The notes under the pieces are model-generated. The model saw only the letters and a list, made by a program, of their open reading frames with translations. It searched no databases and was not told where the DNA came from. Below, in pieces: positions 8,488 through 51,097 of a DNA stretch of 64,000 nt. Made by a program: the position numbers and the translations under genes. The stretch lies in contig JAINUG010000087.1 of the NCBI GenBank assembly GCA_029706075.1, positions 3,528,929-3,592,928 of the forward strand, read 5' to 3'. Source of the DNA: Aldrovandia affinis (lineage: Eukaryota; Chordata; Actinopteri; Notacanthiformes; Halosauridae). Position 1 is the first letter of the stretch. Each line of letters opens with the position of its first letter.

Positions 8488-11400
8488 GTCTTACTTTGCA
8501 AATGTCCAATGTGTTAGCACCCTTGCCTGCCCGCCCGCCCTCACTCCTTCCCTCCTTCCCCACACAGAGTGTGTGCGCGCTATCTGCCCTCGGATGCGTT
8601 TTTGGTGACCTAACCACATTATAACCACGGTTATAAGCGGTTTAACCAGAAAGCATCCCATACAGCAGTGGCAGAGCGAAGGTTTTGTTTAGTGATGTGG
8701 TTAGGAATCATGTGTATGAATGTGGGCTCATGGCCTGAATCACGCAAGTTTCTCCATCTTAGTCACAAGAGTGCTGGTGTTTGTCAATCCACTCAATCAA
8801 TGAACTATTAATGAACCACACCCCAGAGGTTGTCTACCGGTCAGCACAGACATGGCTCTTAAATCAGACAACGACAGCTGGTCCAGTTGTGGTTGGAGTG
8901 GTAAAAATGGGTCTCTTTTCACTGAACAAACCCAGGCCATTCCCCTCACCATGCTGTTAAAATACGACATCGATATCGACAAAAGTGTGCAGGCAACTTG
9001 TAAAGATTGCCATTATTGCTTTTTGAAAGCGAATGTCTGATGATTGCAGAAAGAGATTAGTATTTATCTCACGAAACAAACCCAAAAACTGCAATCCGTT
9101 CAAATAAATATATGAAGATAATGGTAGCATTAACTGTAATGAAGACAAAACAAAAAAGCAATTGTGTTTAGTATATTTCAGCGATGGAAGGAAATTGTAG
9201 TTGAGAGTCAGGACAATTTAAGAATTGATTATGATTTAGATTTAGCGAAATGAACAAATCCACTGAACACGTGTAGCTATTACAGAAAAGAGGCACTGCT
9301 GTTGAAATGTGTCTTAGTGAACAGATACCCTTTCTTAGTTTGTTTAAATTTTTCTCAAACTATTATCTCAAGCTCCAAGCTTAAGCCCACACCTAAGCTG
9401 AAGTGCATTTTTAAGTGTAGTTGTTGTCCCATTGACATATAATCCCAAAGACTTAATTTGTGTTTTTATTTGTATTGCCATGGTTGCTTAATTGAATTGG
9501 AACAGAAGGATAAACACACGCAAACACAGAAGCATCTTAACCATATACAAATTAATATTTTTTCCCCTTATGTTATTGCTTTTGAGACTGAAAGGCAGGT
9601 TATGGTGTTTGCCGCTTGCTTGTGCTCTTTATCTCCCCGGGTAGTGGTTAATGCTCTCTAAACGTTGCTGTGACGTTGCCTAAACATGATTATTATGTGA
9701 TCGCTAGCCTTGTGCTACTTGTTAACAGAAGAAAAGATTGTACGCGGTCATGCGAAGAGGCTTGACGGATGGAACTGCCCCATGTGCATAGTCAGTGTTG
9801 GTCCGCAGAGCACCTCGGCCGCTCTCGGTTTTTCAATATAAACGCACTAAATGCATCAAACATCTGACCTGATTGTTTTCCATTATGAAAAAAGTAATGC
9901 CTGTTAAAATGTAAAATTCAAAATGTATGAAATATTTCCAGTGTATGTTAGAGCTGTGTATATGTAATGCATATATTGTAAAGGTTATTCCAATATTTGT
10001 AATTTTATGTATACATTGTAGAATATCTTGTAAAATGGAATATTATAATGTGTTCTAGAATATGTGCGTGAAATTAAATATGTGAAAATAGCTGCTCATG
10101 CGTTTGTGCTTGCGCACGTGTGCGTACACGCACAAACACATTTGCAGAAATATCTTTTAATTGTGCTAACTGTTAATTTATGACATGTTAAAACTTCAGA
10201 TTCTAATTAACATGATGTTTTTTACATTTATGCAGGCTTAAAAAAAAAAGTATAGACCTTCAGTTTTCACACAAAAAAAATACCTCCTTTATTTTCCTTA
10301 TTTATTTTAAAGCACTGAAGAAAGGAAAAGAACAATGTGTTTTGACACTTCTTCCTGGGGTTGAAGGAGCAACTTTTTTGACCTTTCTGCTTTTGCGAAG
10401 ATCATTGAGTCACATAGGTGACTTAACAAAAGCTTTGGCAGTGGTATTTTTTGTGCAAATTGAGTTTTCTTGCTGCAAATAGCACCTCGACTAAGTGCAC
10501 TTGCGTGCGTGTATTTGGATTTATGTATATGTGCATAGTTGAGGGGGTTTCAAGAGGAAGTGAGTCACACTCTTCTCCAGATTGTTAATTGTGAAAACCA
10601 ACCCTCGAAGGCACAGTGTGTGCTGAAACATTGGTTTTCACAAATACTCATCTGAAGCATAATAGTGTGCGATCCTCTTCCCCTTGAATATTTACCCCAC
10701 CATTAGTCAGCATCTCGCTAAACTTTTAGGTGTGCGTCCTCCCTCTGTATACCTAGTTGAGGGCTATTTTAATTGAATAAACAGTCATATTTTGGATTTG
10801 ATATTTAGCATTGAGGTACTACTATTTCATAAGGGTTGTTGGAAAAGTCTAGTAAAAGCTAAATCAATGCTGACTCTGATTCATTTCTTGTTTTAAGGAC
10901 CATTGTGTACAAAATCTAGACTCCCATGCAGCCATCACCTGATCCCAGAAGTGAATTGAAACATGCTGACAATCTGAAAGTGTTAACAGGCACACGCCCC
11001 CGCATGCCAGCCTTTACCAAACCGCTTTATCTGTATCAACTTAGATGAATATTTATGGACACCCAAGGTGCATCAAACTGATTTTGAAGGATCGGTCTTC
11101 CTTTGATTCTTTGTTTAATTCCATGTCATGGTAACTCTGTCCGTGGGGGCCAAGTTGATAGTGGACAGGCATTCATCTACAAGAGCGGACCTCTGCTTTG
11201 GGCTCTGGAACCTGGGGTGCTTGTATGTTTTGGGGAGGTGGGTGGGGGGTAGGGGATATTTTTTTAAAAGAGGATCATTGATCATGTACTGTATGATTGC
11301 CCTTCTTGGATTGATGGGACTTGTGCTGAATAAGGAGTTCGAATAAATTGGGATTAATTTATTAAACCTTTTTTTTGTCAGACTTTTGTGTGTCTCGACC

Positions 11401-11582
11401 TGATTGCAGGGGCAAACCACTGACTTTTTATAGAGATTGAGGACTGGACCAATCCTGCATAGGGGTGACCGAGAACTAGAACAGGACTAGACAAACCTCA
11501 GTGAGAGGAGCTCCATTCCTCCTTTTATTCATGAAAACTTAAGGAAGATTTCTCAAGCAGTCAGTTCCCAGTGTATAAGTCT
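8488..11582. other. SLC30A9 3' UTR and downstream DNA
   Basis: No coding exon was recognised between the SLC30A9 stop and the next SINE. The sequence is AT-rich and mostly free of recognisable repeats for 3 kb, which fits a long 3' UTR followed by intergenic DNA. Short ORFs are not convincing. Confidence 0.45.
10776..10781 (+). promoter_or_regulatory. Possible SLC30A9 polyadenylation signal
   Basis: AATAAA on the gene strand about 2.3 kb after the stop, in unique sequence. Other variants occur earlier, so the true end of the transcript is not fixed by this. Confidence 0.25.
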
Positions 11583-11583
11583 A

Positions 11584-11786
11584 GGCGGCAGTGTTAGCAT
11601 AAAGGAGCTGGGCTTGTAATGCAAAGGTTGCAGGTTCGATCCCAGGTGGGGCACTGCCGTTGTACCCTTGAGCAAGGTACTTAACCTGAATTGCTTCAGT
11701 AAAAATATCCAGCTGTATAAATGGATTGTAAACTGTAAGTCGCTCTGGATAAGAGCGTCTGCTAAATGCCTGTAATGTAATAATAT
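11584..11786 (+). mobile_element. tRNA-derived SINE, family A
   Basis: It has the same head, body and tail as the copy at 5622 (ggcggcagtg, ggttcgatcccaggtggggc, gtaagtcgctctggataaga), ending in a short taatgtaat tail and an AT microsatellite. It lies between SLC30A9 and BEND4. Confidence 0.88.
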
Positions 11787-13155
11787 ATATATATATAATA
11801 ATTCAATCACTGGTAAATGTAAGTGTTTCAGTAACAATATTCAATTATGAAGCCCTTTGTGCAAGCATTCACTATCTATTTCAGGTTTGGAAAGCCTTTT
11901 AATACTTCTATGTTTCGTGGAAGGAAAAATGGAAGAAAAACCAATATGTACAAGTTGTCGGAGCATGTCAGTTTAAAATAATATTTCCTGAATCCCATTT
12001 GTGGGGTGTTTTACAAGAAAGTATTATGAAATAGACTAGAGGACCGTGAGAACAATCGCTTCTGGTTATGCACAAAAACAGCCACCAAGACAGGTGGCTT
12101 CAAGGTGGAATCACATTATCTGAGCAAGCTGCACATCTTCTGCTTATAATTGATAAATGTAATTCATTTGAGTGATGCAGCCAATGTGATGGTACACTGT
12201 CTACAAATTGCAGTGATTTCACTAATCTTTAATGCACATTTAAGACCAATCATTTCACATTTTCCAAAAGGTATAGCATTTTTATGCCGGCAAGGCATTG
12301 CCCATTACCACTTGGCAAATTGCACAAAATCGTGAATTGTGTCTGTTGCATAAATTCTTGCAAATGGAAACTTGGCTAAACGACAGCTGAAAAAATAACT
12401 TATTTGGAAAAGGTAGATTACAATCTTTCACAGTGTCTACAAGAAGACTCAGAAAATACAGTACCTGAATGTAGCAACAGTATCACGGCTGATACAAATT
12501 TATACAGAGATCGATCTACAATCATCACCTACGGAACAGGGGCCGTTTTCCTACCATGGCCAAAAACACAGCTTTTGGATTCTCTGTAATTCCAGATATT
12601 TTCCACCTGGAAGCATGGCATCACATTGGTTTTCGTAGGAGCAGGGAAACTAAGGAAATAGCATTTTTCACACCTTGAGAACTTTTTACTACGGCCATAG
12701 GCAGGGCTGAATGACCAGCTCCATTGAACAATGCCTCCAACTTGGTTCTTGTTTTTTTAAATATAATATAGTGGATCTGTCCAAGCACAGGCGCCCCCAC
12801 AGATATCAGACCTGGCCCATATACATACGTTTTAAATAACAAAACAAGTATATTCAACTTGTAGATCTATTTGAAGTTATTTACTCCCGTCAAAACTGGC
12901 ACATTCATGATTCGATTCTGGACCGTAGGGCACGAAGGACTAGTGCTTTTGCTGGATGCGCCACCAGGAAATATTTAATTTTTATTTTGTTTTAATAAAG
13001 CTAGTTTAAAATAGTTTTAGCTTTACAAAAAAAAATTGTATTCTCAATAGTTTCCAAATGTACTTACAAATACATTTTTAAAATGTATTTGGAAATACTC
13101 TATTTAAAATAATGCTTTAAAAAAATATTTGAAAATACTTTTTATATATATATAT
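11787..13155. other. Intergenic AT-rich DNA, nothing recognised
   Basis: Between the SINE and the foldback element I see no exon, RNA gene or clear repeat. Confidence 0.45.
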
Positions 13156-13573
13156 ACAGTGGGTATAAAAAATTGTCACCCCCTTTGGCATTTTTCATTT
13201 TATTATTTTCTTCATGGAATCAAAATGGATTTAATTGGGATTTCTTGCCACTGATCAATACAAAATACTCTATAATGTCAAATAAAAAACACTTTTTCTT
13301 AGAGACTAAGAAACTAGAGACCTAAATGTAATTGCAGCTAATGTGCTTCTAGCAAGTATTAAGACAAGGCGGGTGAATACTTTGGAATCAATTATTGCCT
13401 GTTTTTTATTTGTAATTAATTAAGAAAAAGCTTTCATTTTTAAATTTATTTGACATTCAAGTATTTTGTGTTGATCAGTGGCAAGAAATCTCAATTAAAT
13501 CCATTTTGATTCCATGAAGTAAGAAAATAAAATGTGAATAATGCCAAAGGGGGTGAATACTTTTCTAATACCC
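13156..13573. mobile_element. Foldback MITE derived from a Tc1-like element
   Basis: The left arm (cagtgggtataaaaaattgt, then caccccctttggcatttttc) is mirrored over about 110 bp by the right arm ending ccaaagggggtgaatacttt. The arms pair through tggaatcaaaatggatttaa, ttgggatttcttgccactga and tcaatacaaaatactctata. The middle is non-coding. The same left-end sequence starts a longer element at 28136 that still carries transposase-like DNA, so this copy is an internally deleted relative. Confidence 0.8.
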
Positions 13574-13596
13574 TAACTTTTCTACATACTGTGTGT

Positions 13597-13620
13597 ACAC
13601 ACACACACACACACACACAG
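13597..13620. repeat. (CA)n microsatellite
   Basis: Eleven or more CA units lie shortly after the MITE. Confidence 0.85.
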
Positions 13621-13991
13621 GTCTGACATGCACATACACAGGTCCCTATTAAATATATCCCTGTGACAAAGCAAAAGGGTGGTGTCTTAGAACCACACAG
13701 TCCTTGTTAGTGAGTCATGGGGTCAGCAGTCATAGTGAGAATATGAAGAAGAGAACCCTCTGGCTGCTGGAATTCTGCCTGCAGAGCCCACTGGAAGCCA
13801 TAGCATGGTGAGAGAGGCCAGAGAGGGAGAGAGAAAGAGAGAGAAAGAGAGAAGGAGAAAAAGTCTGCATTTCTGGGTGAGTTCAGCTGACCCACACAAA
13901 TGTTAAACTCAACATATGGCTGTAAATTGAAATGCTTTGAGTGTTTATGATCTTAACACCAGAATTGTACTTGCAATGATAATATGCCACC

Positions 13992-14023
13992 AGAGATTCT
14001 AGATACTATTGTCTAGAATCTCT
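13992..14023. repeat. Perfect 12-bp inverted repeat
   Basis: agagattctaga and tctagaatctct are separated by eight bases. It could form a hairpin in either strand; no U-tract or known motif gives it a role. Confidence 0.6.
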
Positions 14024-14820
14024 GATACCACTAGCACCATCTTAGTTTGCAACTATGACATGTTGTATTTGTAATATTGCAAAGCTGACCAAATCAGGAT
14101 TACATTTGTTCATATGATCTATTCGTAACTTGAGATGACGGAAACCCAACCAGATTACCTTCAGATACCTCAATTTTGTCATTCCAATGAAACAATGTGG
14201 GCTAAGAGAATGGGCTTCTGGGAGTGTGAGGCTGACAGAGGGTGCTGCTGGGAGTGAGAGTCTGAATGATGGGGCTGCTGGGAATGTGAGGCCGAGAGAT
14301 GGGGCTGCTCAGACATATCCCACTTGCATTACCGCTGTTAACATGAAATAAGATGGCAGCTGAAGATCTGTAGAACGTCATCAAGATGGGCTGAATTAGA
14401 ATTCATCAGAAAAAACTTGTCAGCACAAGTCAACATTATGATGCAGTTAAAGGGGAGTTTCAACAAGGTGAAACATGGATGCACTAAAAACATCTGTTTG
14501 ACAGTGCAATTATTAGAGACAATAGCGCAATATCCACCTCTTTCACTACACACCGATGGATATAATTTGTTTTGCACAACATTGAATTTATTGTTAGACC
14601 ACACCCAAAAGTCAACAGTAAACCGACACTTCAAAATTCAAAGCAGCCCAGGCTGTTTACATTTGATCATGTGATATTTAAACTCAGTGGGGTGACAAAG
14701 TATGTTTCAGGGTGGGGAGTTGGGGTTGTTGAGACACAGAAAAACACACAGGTCACGCTGTCATGAACCCAAAGTAAACATGAACATGATAATGATTGTG
14801 CTGAATTATACCTATATGAT

Positions 14821-14826
14821 TTTATT
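14821..14826 (-). promoter_or_regulatory. Possible BEND4 polyadenylation signal
   Basis: TTTATT on the plus strand is AATAAA on the gene strand, about 360 bases past the BEND4 stop. Confidence 0.3.
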
Positions 14827-15182
14827 CATTTGGCCACATTTATACTTGATTAAACTCAAATCTTCTTCAAATACTTCATCCCCAGTCACGAGAAACCTGC
14901 CGCTGCCTCTTCAGCTTATCAAGTAAGCCTAATCCCACTCCTGTGGCAGGGTGTGCAGTTGGGGACACTGACACTCCTAATATCAGTGCAACATCAATTA
15001 AACATCAGAGTAACATTGACTTTAAGAAAGGGGACAAACAAAACAAAAACAACACCTCAACAAGTTGCAGAGTCAGCTTCTTTGATCTCTAAAATATTAA
15101 AATAGATTCTCAAGATTTCCCAGAATTCCACTGTTCAGGCAGCAGGGCAGCCGCGGAGGCGAGAGAGACGCCTGTCCCAGCC

Positions 15183-40160
<24,978 letters not shown>

Positions 40161-43100
40161 GGCGGGACCTGCACGCTCCTTGTTGCTTTCATAGGGGGTC
40201 TTAACATCAATAGTGATACTGTTGGTTTGAACAGACGTCTATACAATGGAATAGACGTTCTTTCAATACTTGTAGACAAAATATTGAAGGCTTCGCCGTT
40301 TTTGTAGGTTGAACTGCATGTATTATTATTATTATTATTATTAGACTATAGCAGTAATTATAAGGTTTCAAAAACAAAACGCTTTCCAAACAATATAAAA
40401 TATGACTTGATTCTGAAGACGTTTCACAGAAGTGGACAAAATAAGGCGCCTCCCCTACACTGCCGCTGACACAACCACCGAACGGATTGATAAGTGCAAA
40501 CGGAAAAAGTTACAACCTCCACCTGTTCGTTTACTATTTCAAAATTCAGGTTCTTTCTAAAACGCCCATACATTTCAGAGCGTTGTTGTTTACAAATGGC
40601 ATTGACAGAGCCGACTGTAGACGAACAATTCTCTCAGATAGTCCCGTCTCTCGCATGTTTAGGCGATTGTTGACTCATTAACGATTGTGTAACAGTCCAG
40701 GGCCGAATTTTAAACTTTAACCTTTAAAGCAATATGCTGATATCCCTATATACCTCGGATCTTAAACTACTTGGGCGGGTGGGCAGATTCTTAATACAAA
40801 CGGTGCATACAGGCCAAACATTTGCCATGTCCTATTTAAAAAAACATGAATAAAATGTATTTTACATATATGTAAACGAAGTAGATGACTTCTTTAAATA
40901 TGCATTACTTATTATTCTGCCACTAGTGGGAGGTATACTGAAACTGTGCAGATGCAGACCTGGACATAGTCACAATTTGTTGATGCACCTGAATACCTTT
41001 TTCCTCTCAATGAGAAAAGGGCCAAGACGTCTATGGTGGGCTGCAAGCTGGGCCCTGGGCTGGAATTTAACCATGAATAACCGTGCTGTACTTCGCCTAC
41101 ATATCAGAGAGAATGACATAGATGAACAAGTACTCACAAACAGATGAAACTGAAAGTACAATATATATTAAAGGAGATAGGCAGGAAAACCATATTTCTT
41201 AGGAATATCAGATATCAATAAATCACTGTATTATACTGTATATAAACTGCTGCATTAGGTTTATTCAAGCAGGCAGAGATGATAAGCCGAATTAGACTGG
41301 CAGGTTGCAACCTATGGACTGCAATCGGAGGCCCTTTCCCTGCAGCTCTTTATATTGTATATAATACATCACAGAGGAGCTGCACTGATAATAAATCACA
41401 ATTTGAAACTGTGGAACTCTGTACTTATCAAATTATAGATTTTTCTTATTGTTGTGGTCTGTCATGTCTCAAATCCTAGATCCAAGCAAATGATCTATCA
41501 GCCTGATATAGAACTGGATGGGTCTTTGATCACATTTAAAGTTAAAAGTGAATTTGCCTCGCTTGGTTGCAGCAATGTGTTAGTGTCGCAACAGGTTCCA
41601 ATTGTAAGCTTGATTTGTGGTATGGCAGAACGTAGGACTAGGAATGCCAACTGTTTTTAAAGTTAAGGAATAATATTCCCTTGTAAATTTCACACACGCC
41701 TACCAGCTGGCAATAGAAGCAAAACCTTATACAGTCCGAAGGAATTGCCACATTAACCAATCCTGTGGACTCCCTTGGTTTCCAATAGCTTTTAGCATCT
41801 GTAGCAGCTGCCTAGACACACACTTTGCTTGATAGGAAGGTGGGCATTTAGTTGAATGTGAATACATTGCTGTAAATCAACAACAAATCTCTTTTTTGAA
41901 AAAAAAGGGAGATTTAGGAGCAAGGGAGAGAGACCCATCCAAAAGTGTATTACATGTGAATAAGAAAATAAAAAACCAATATTGAAACAGGAACCAAATG
42001 ACAGATATTCTTAATTTGGCATGCTGTACACATTTTCCCCAGTGGAGGTTCAGTTTAATACCAGATATTACATGTTTTTGTTTTCGTATTAAGCTACATT
42101 ATGTTGCTTATTTGCTGATGAGATGCTCTCATCCAAGGAACAGGTTTACATTTGATCCCTTTCAGGACAGCTGGAGAATTTCTGAAGCAGTTCCGGTGAA
42201 GTACCTTGCTCAAGGGCAAAACGGCATTGTCCCATCTGGGATTTGAACATACAACATGCTGTTTACAAGGCATATCGGTAAACAATTACTACCATACAGC
42301 TGGCCAGGGTGGGGCTAAACCCTGATCCTGCATAGCTTAAGATTTCATTCCAGTCAGGCATTGACCACCAAATAAAGCTAATATCACAGTCTTGTATTGA
42401 ACCAGTCTAGCTCTTCTCAACCAGCTCTGAGAATGTTGGAGAGAGAGAGGGAGAGAAGGAGAGAGCTGGAAAACCTGCAGGAAGAGAGATGAGCCACTTG
42501 GGTGGCCTACTTCAGTGCACATAGGATTTCAGATGACCGGTGTGGGCTTCATGGCAGTTGGATGACACTTACAGACATCTTGTCACACCGTAACCCCCGC
42601 CACTGTATGACACATTCCCTGGACCGGCGGTGCGGTTATCCTGGTTGAGGAGAACTGGTCCACTGTGTCCGGGCTTTAGCTCTGGCTCAGCAGTCGTTCA
42701 TCGATCGGGACTGATTGCAGTGATAAATGACAGCCAATCTGGACCTGACATCTATTCACCACTATCTGCCAGAAGTCCTTTTTATGAAAGAGCAATCTGG
42801 TCTGAGTTGTATCTTAACTCTCTGCTATGAAATTGAATGCCTTTTCGCGCTGCTGGTGATCACAGATAAAATAAGGAGGGATATCACATGGGCAGCATGT
42901 ATTCGGTTGGACACCAGGATGTACGAGTGGCCAAGCTCGACACAGATGGCACATGCTCTCTTTTTATTGTAATTATTAAAGGCACAATAAATGTTCTATT
43001 AAATTCACAATTGATTGCTGTGCTAATTGAGCCACCTAAGGGAAACACAGTGATGTGTTAAATGTGCCTAATGGTATTTCGGAGGACTACTGTTGCATAT

Positions 43101-43370
43101 TCATTTTCAGTCTGCCTGCGGGATGTGAATGCATAAGTGACATGCAATCGGTTGTCTGTGTTTCGGCATTGCAAATGCAATGCAGCCAGTCCTGTCCCTT
43201 GGGACGACGCCATTACGGCTCCAGAGCTCTACCAAGGTGATGTGAATGACCTCTGCAGGTTTTCCTCAGGGTAAGCAGGTGAACCCACAGAGCATGACTA
43301 AGACCCGTCAGTGATGGTATTGAATAATAACAACTGTGACGCAGTCTTGCGACCATGCGTAATGTTGATT
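40161..43370. other. BEND4-SHISA3 divergent interval, BEND4-proximal part
   Basis: No gene was recognised. There is an (ATT)n microsatellite at about 40320-40341. GA-rich and other low-complexity patches occur. The interval may carry regulation for either gene. Confidence 0.4.
42110..42262 (-). mobile_element. Old SINE family A copy, minus strand
   Basis: The plus strand shows, in reverse order, the family's tail remnant (gagatgctctcatccaagga), then gtaccttgctcaagggcaaa and ggcattgtcccatctgggat, corresponding to the B-box region. It is more diverged than the other copies. Confidence 0.6.
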
Positions 43371-43860
43371 TACAGTTAGCTGCCAAGATAAAGGAAACAC
43401 CAACATAGGGCGTTGGGCCACCATGAGCCACCAGAACAGCTTCAATGTGCCTTTGCATAGATTCTACAAGTGTCTGGAACTCTACTGGAACGATGCAACA
43501 CCATTGAGAAATTCCATCATTTGGTGTTTTGTTGATGGTGGTGGAAAACTCTGTCTCAGGTGCCGCTTCAGAATCTCCCATAAACGTCCTGTTGGCTTAA
43601 GATCTGGTGACTGAGACGGCCATGCCATATGGTTTACATCCTTTTCATGCTCATCAAATAATTCAGTGACCATTTGTACCCTGTGGATGGGGGCATTGTC
43701 ATCCTGGAAGAAACTGCTCCCATCAGCATAGAAATTCTTTACCATAGGATGAAGGTGGAATCAGAATGGCTTTGTATTTATTGGCATTTACCTTGTCCTT
43801 TAAGGGGTTGAGTGGACCTAAACCATGCCTGGAAAATGCACCCTACACCATAAGGGCCGC
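43371..43860 (-). mobile_element. Tc1-like element, second copy of the family at 16494
   Basis: The left edge cagttagctgccaagataaa, then ggaaacacc, matches the right terminal repeat of that element in reverse. The minus strand reads GSSFFQDDNAPIHRVQMVTE, then LFDEHEKDVNHMAWPSQSPD and LKPTGRLWEILKRHL. The conserved PIEN-type motif has become PTGR, so the third catalytic residue is lost. The element stops near 43860 without its other terminal repeat. Confidence 0.85.
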
Positions 43861-45828
43861 CAAAACCCTTAATTTACTATTTTCTTTAACTTCACCACCA
43901 AAAACAATACAATGGTATACCAATGACTAAAAAGGGCTTTAGCCTCAACTGCTTATTTAATAATGATCTATTAAATAAATAATGCATTAATTTGTTCGTT
44001 CAACAAGCTTGCAGTCCATCACATGTTTAGTGCATAATAACAGTATTTTACTGCATTACTCTTTTTTTTGGTCCTCTCTAAATGCCTACGAAGCAGTTTC
44101 GTAGTGTCAGAACAGCCATCAATGAACAACTAATAACCACAAGGGGGCGCCACATCAACACAACTGCAGTACAATGTTGGCACTACGCTATTTTCGCAGT
44201 TTAGCAGGTGTCACATAGTTTTGGCCTATTACACTACTTGGGTCAATTTTGAACCAGCATTAACCATAGAAAAAAACAACAGTAAACAGTACAACCCCTA
44301 TTCATACGACTTAGGTCACTTAATCTTAACCGTTATGTATATATCAACCGCAGGGTTCCCACTATATTGTATTATTTTTGTCTCATGAGTTGGCCAACCG
44401 TAACGTTTGGTGTTTGGACCGTGTACAAATATCATTTCTAGTTTTATTATGAAAACAATATAAAACATAAGCCTGTATGAATCTAAAATATTGTTTCTTT
44501 ACCTTACTCGTGGTGTCTTTTTGATTGGGGCCCTAGAAATAAAAGACTTGGCTCCCCCGAGTAATGGCAGTAGCTACTACACAGCCAGATGGCAGAAACG
44601 CACATACAGAAGCACCGAAGTAGTCACAGCCTTTGCGCAGTGAATTTAGCTCATTTAATTTAGTTTCCCAAAACAATCTAATCCATCCTTCGGTGAGGCA
44701 ATTATGTTTCGCTCCTTGTGACAACTGGCCACGGGTAGGGGGAGCTCGGAACCACATTCACATTTTTGTAGAAAATCCGTTAGAATTTGATTCCGGACCG
44801 TTTGGCACCTCACTGCACTAACGAATAGTGCGTTAGTTGGACTTACAATCCGGATATAGGCTATGTATGGATAGGTCTTATACACTTTTGCAACCTCTTA
44901 AACAAATTTGAGGTTGACTTGGCCGCATACGTTTTGTAAGATGTACAAAGAATAACAATTGCCAGCCACACTTGCCTTTCATGGGTGGGTTTACATTTCA
45001 GTAGTTGCAGTTAAGTACATGTAATTGTAGTTTAGCGGCACCTTTCGCAGTTCACACGTCGTGGTAGGAGTATCCGCCTCTTGGCTTCGCTAATTACATG
45101 AATGCGCACGTCCAGGAAACGAACAACGTGCGCGTCTCCAGAGCGTTCACAAAAAGCAACAGATTTGAAATGAGGTAGGAGAGGAGACCAGCGCGACATA
45201 TGGGGAATTCGTGGCTACTTGCGAGACAAAACACCATCTCTTGCACTCTTACCTGGTTGCACTCTTATTTCAGAGCATGGAAAGGGAAGAAGGAAGAGAT
45301 CACAACATTTCCGAAAACATGGGGAAGTTTTGCTTTTTAAACACAATCCTGTGTTAAACTTTGTGTCTGTCATCGCACGCTGTTTCGAAGATCAATTAAA
45401 ACTATCAGTCTTGGGCGACAAAAGCCTGCTTACAGCCTTTGAAATTGTTTATTATTTTATTTTTTTCCAGATGTGTAGCACTTTTAGAAAAAGCAGAACG
45501 TCGTTCTTATGACTACCGGTGAATATTTATGTCACTCCACAGTTTGATCTCGAACCTAGAATGGGACTAAATGTGAGAAAGTGCCACTGACATCTCAGAT
45601 ACATACAAATATACAAATGTTTTCCTTTGGCGTATAGGGTGATACATTTGTGAACATAGTATATTCCTGTCACTCTAAACGTTTGACGCGAACGTAAGTA
45701 CCATCGCCATCAGATACCATAACATCGCATACAGATTTGCTGAAGCCCGTACACATTTAGACGTTGAAAAAGAAAATACGCTTAACAGTTGGAGTGTGTG
45801 TGGGGGGCAAACAACTTCATCTCTCGGG
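43861..45828. other. SHISA3 upstream region
   Basis: No repeat or gene was recognised. CpGs become more frequent from about 45040 towards the SHISA3 start, where the promoter and 5' UTR should lie. Confidence 0.4.
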
Positions 45829-49569
<3,741 letters not shown>

Positions 49570-49612
49570 CCAGGGGGAAAGGGCTTTGTGGATTTTGGGT
49601 AGAGCTGACCAC

Positions 49613-51097
49613 GGGGCGGGGGTTGCACATTTCCTCCTGCTGGGGGAGGGGGCGCTGCCATGAGTCACTGGGGGTTATTGTTTTGACTTAATGCACTTTT
49701 ATAATGTACAGTATGTCCTTTGCCAGATGAGCTTCCCTGTCCTTCCTGCACTGCATGTTCACCTTCAGAGTTAGTACCCCGAGACAGCAAGACCCATTTT
49801 TCTGTCTAACAGGATATGTGTATGTATGTGTGTCATCACAAAAAGAAAAACGTCGATGCTCATGTAAAATTCTACACAGGACCGGTGACGTAAAGGTTGA
49901 CTTGCATTCTGGAATACCACTCTGGACTCGGGATACTTAGGTGCCATGGTGATGGATCTTGGAAGGCATCAACCAGGGAAATAAAAAGACAATGTTGACA
50001 ATCTTGAGCCTTTGGAGAAGGGGAGGTAGATTACAAGAAAAGCATAAAAACTGGACCATGCTGCAAGCTTCTTCTGTGATTGGTTGTTGGGGGTGGGGGG
50101 GGGTGTCAATATCGTCATTTTGTTTACTCTTTTACAAATGTCGGACATTATGATGTCAAAAGTTTTGATACTGAAATGTAACGATAATCACGTTAAACCA
50201 TGTCCATTTCAAGTGCCTGTTTTATTTGTCTGTTTATGTTACGGTCTGTAGCTCCAAGATGTTGTCTGTGATTAGTGGACCAAAGGGCTGGAGAAACAAT
50301 TCAGGCATAGACAGATGGCACTTTTATTGGAATAAAATATCAAGCCACCCCAATCGGTACTCAGCTCAAGAGCTGTCATTCATTTTCCTAATGGGAAAGA
50401 AGTACTACAGACCACCATGTATCTCCTGAACGGGGTGACAGAGGTTTGGCGGCTGGGTACGCTTTCTGGACTGTGATTGGTGCGGTTTTGAAGTGAAGCA
50501 GCATTCAAGGGAGCGCCTTGGTTTACGATGTGAGATGCATCTTCAGTTACGACAAATTTCTGTTTTAGAGTGGGGGGAGAAAAATGTGAAATGTTAAATA
50601 ACGATACACACTGGTGGCCAGCGAATGACCCTGGGCAGAGTCAAACCCAGCAATGGAAAATAATAACCATCATAACATAATTACTTTTTTGTTCTGGGAG
50701 AGCACAGCCGTTTAAGGCAAGCATGCTTTTCTTGTGTTTTCCTGTTTAGTTTCTCCCCGCTTGCATTTCCTGTTATTTGCCACACAAGTTGTGTACGGTG
50801 CGGGGAGAATAGAGCAATGGGAGTCCTTCGCTCGGGTCAGCAGTTTCTCTGGGAAGGTTCTGCCTGAGCTCAGTCTGAATTTAACGTTAGTGTAAATATT
50901 TATACATCTGTTTGCAAATTTAAGGCTTGGTTTCGAAGATCACAATTGGCCCTGCAAAGTGGGCGAGGCCGATTCCTTCAGGAATTTGGGGTATGGAAAC
51001 ACTGAAAGGACAAATCAATTCTCCTCAGACACAAAACAAAATGGTTTGAGCCATTTCCACATACATTTTTTGTCAGCATCATACAAATGTTGGGTCT
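49613..51097. other. SHISA3 3' UTR and downstream DNA
   Basis: Unique sequence without recognised repeats; a G-rich run lies at about 50090-50105. The first strong polyadenylation signal is listed separately. Confidence 0.5.
50331..50336 (+). promoter_or_regulatory. Probable SHISA3 polyadenylation signal
   Basis: AATAAA about 760 bases after the stop, in unique sequence. Confidence 0.45.

Larger units (their letters stand above)
13620..15182. other. BEND4 3' flank and probable 3' UTR
   Basis: No exon is seen. The part nearest the BEND4 stop is likely its 3' UTR on the minus strand. Three near-copies of a short phrase (tgggagtgtgaggctgacag, tgggagtgagagtctgaatg, tgggaatgtgaggccgagag) form a small diverged tandem array at about 14218-14310. 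Confidence 0.45.
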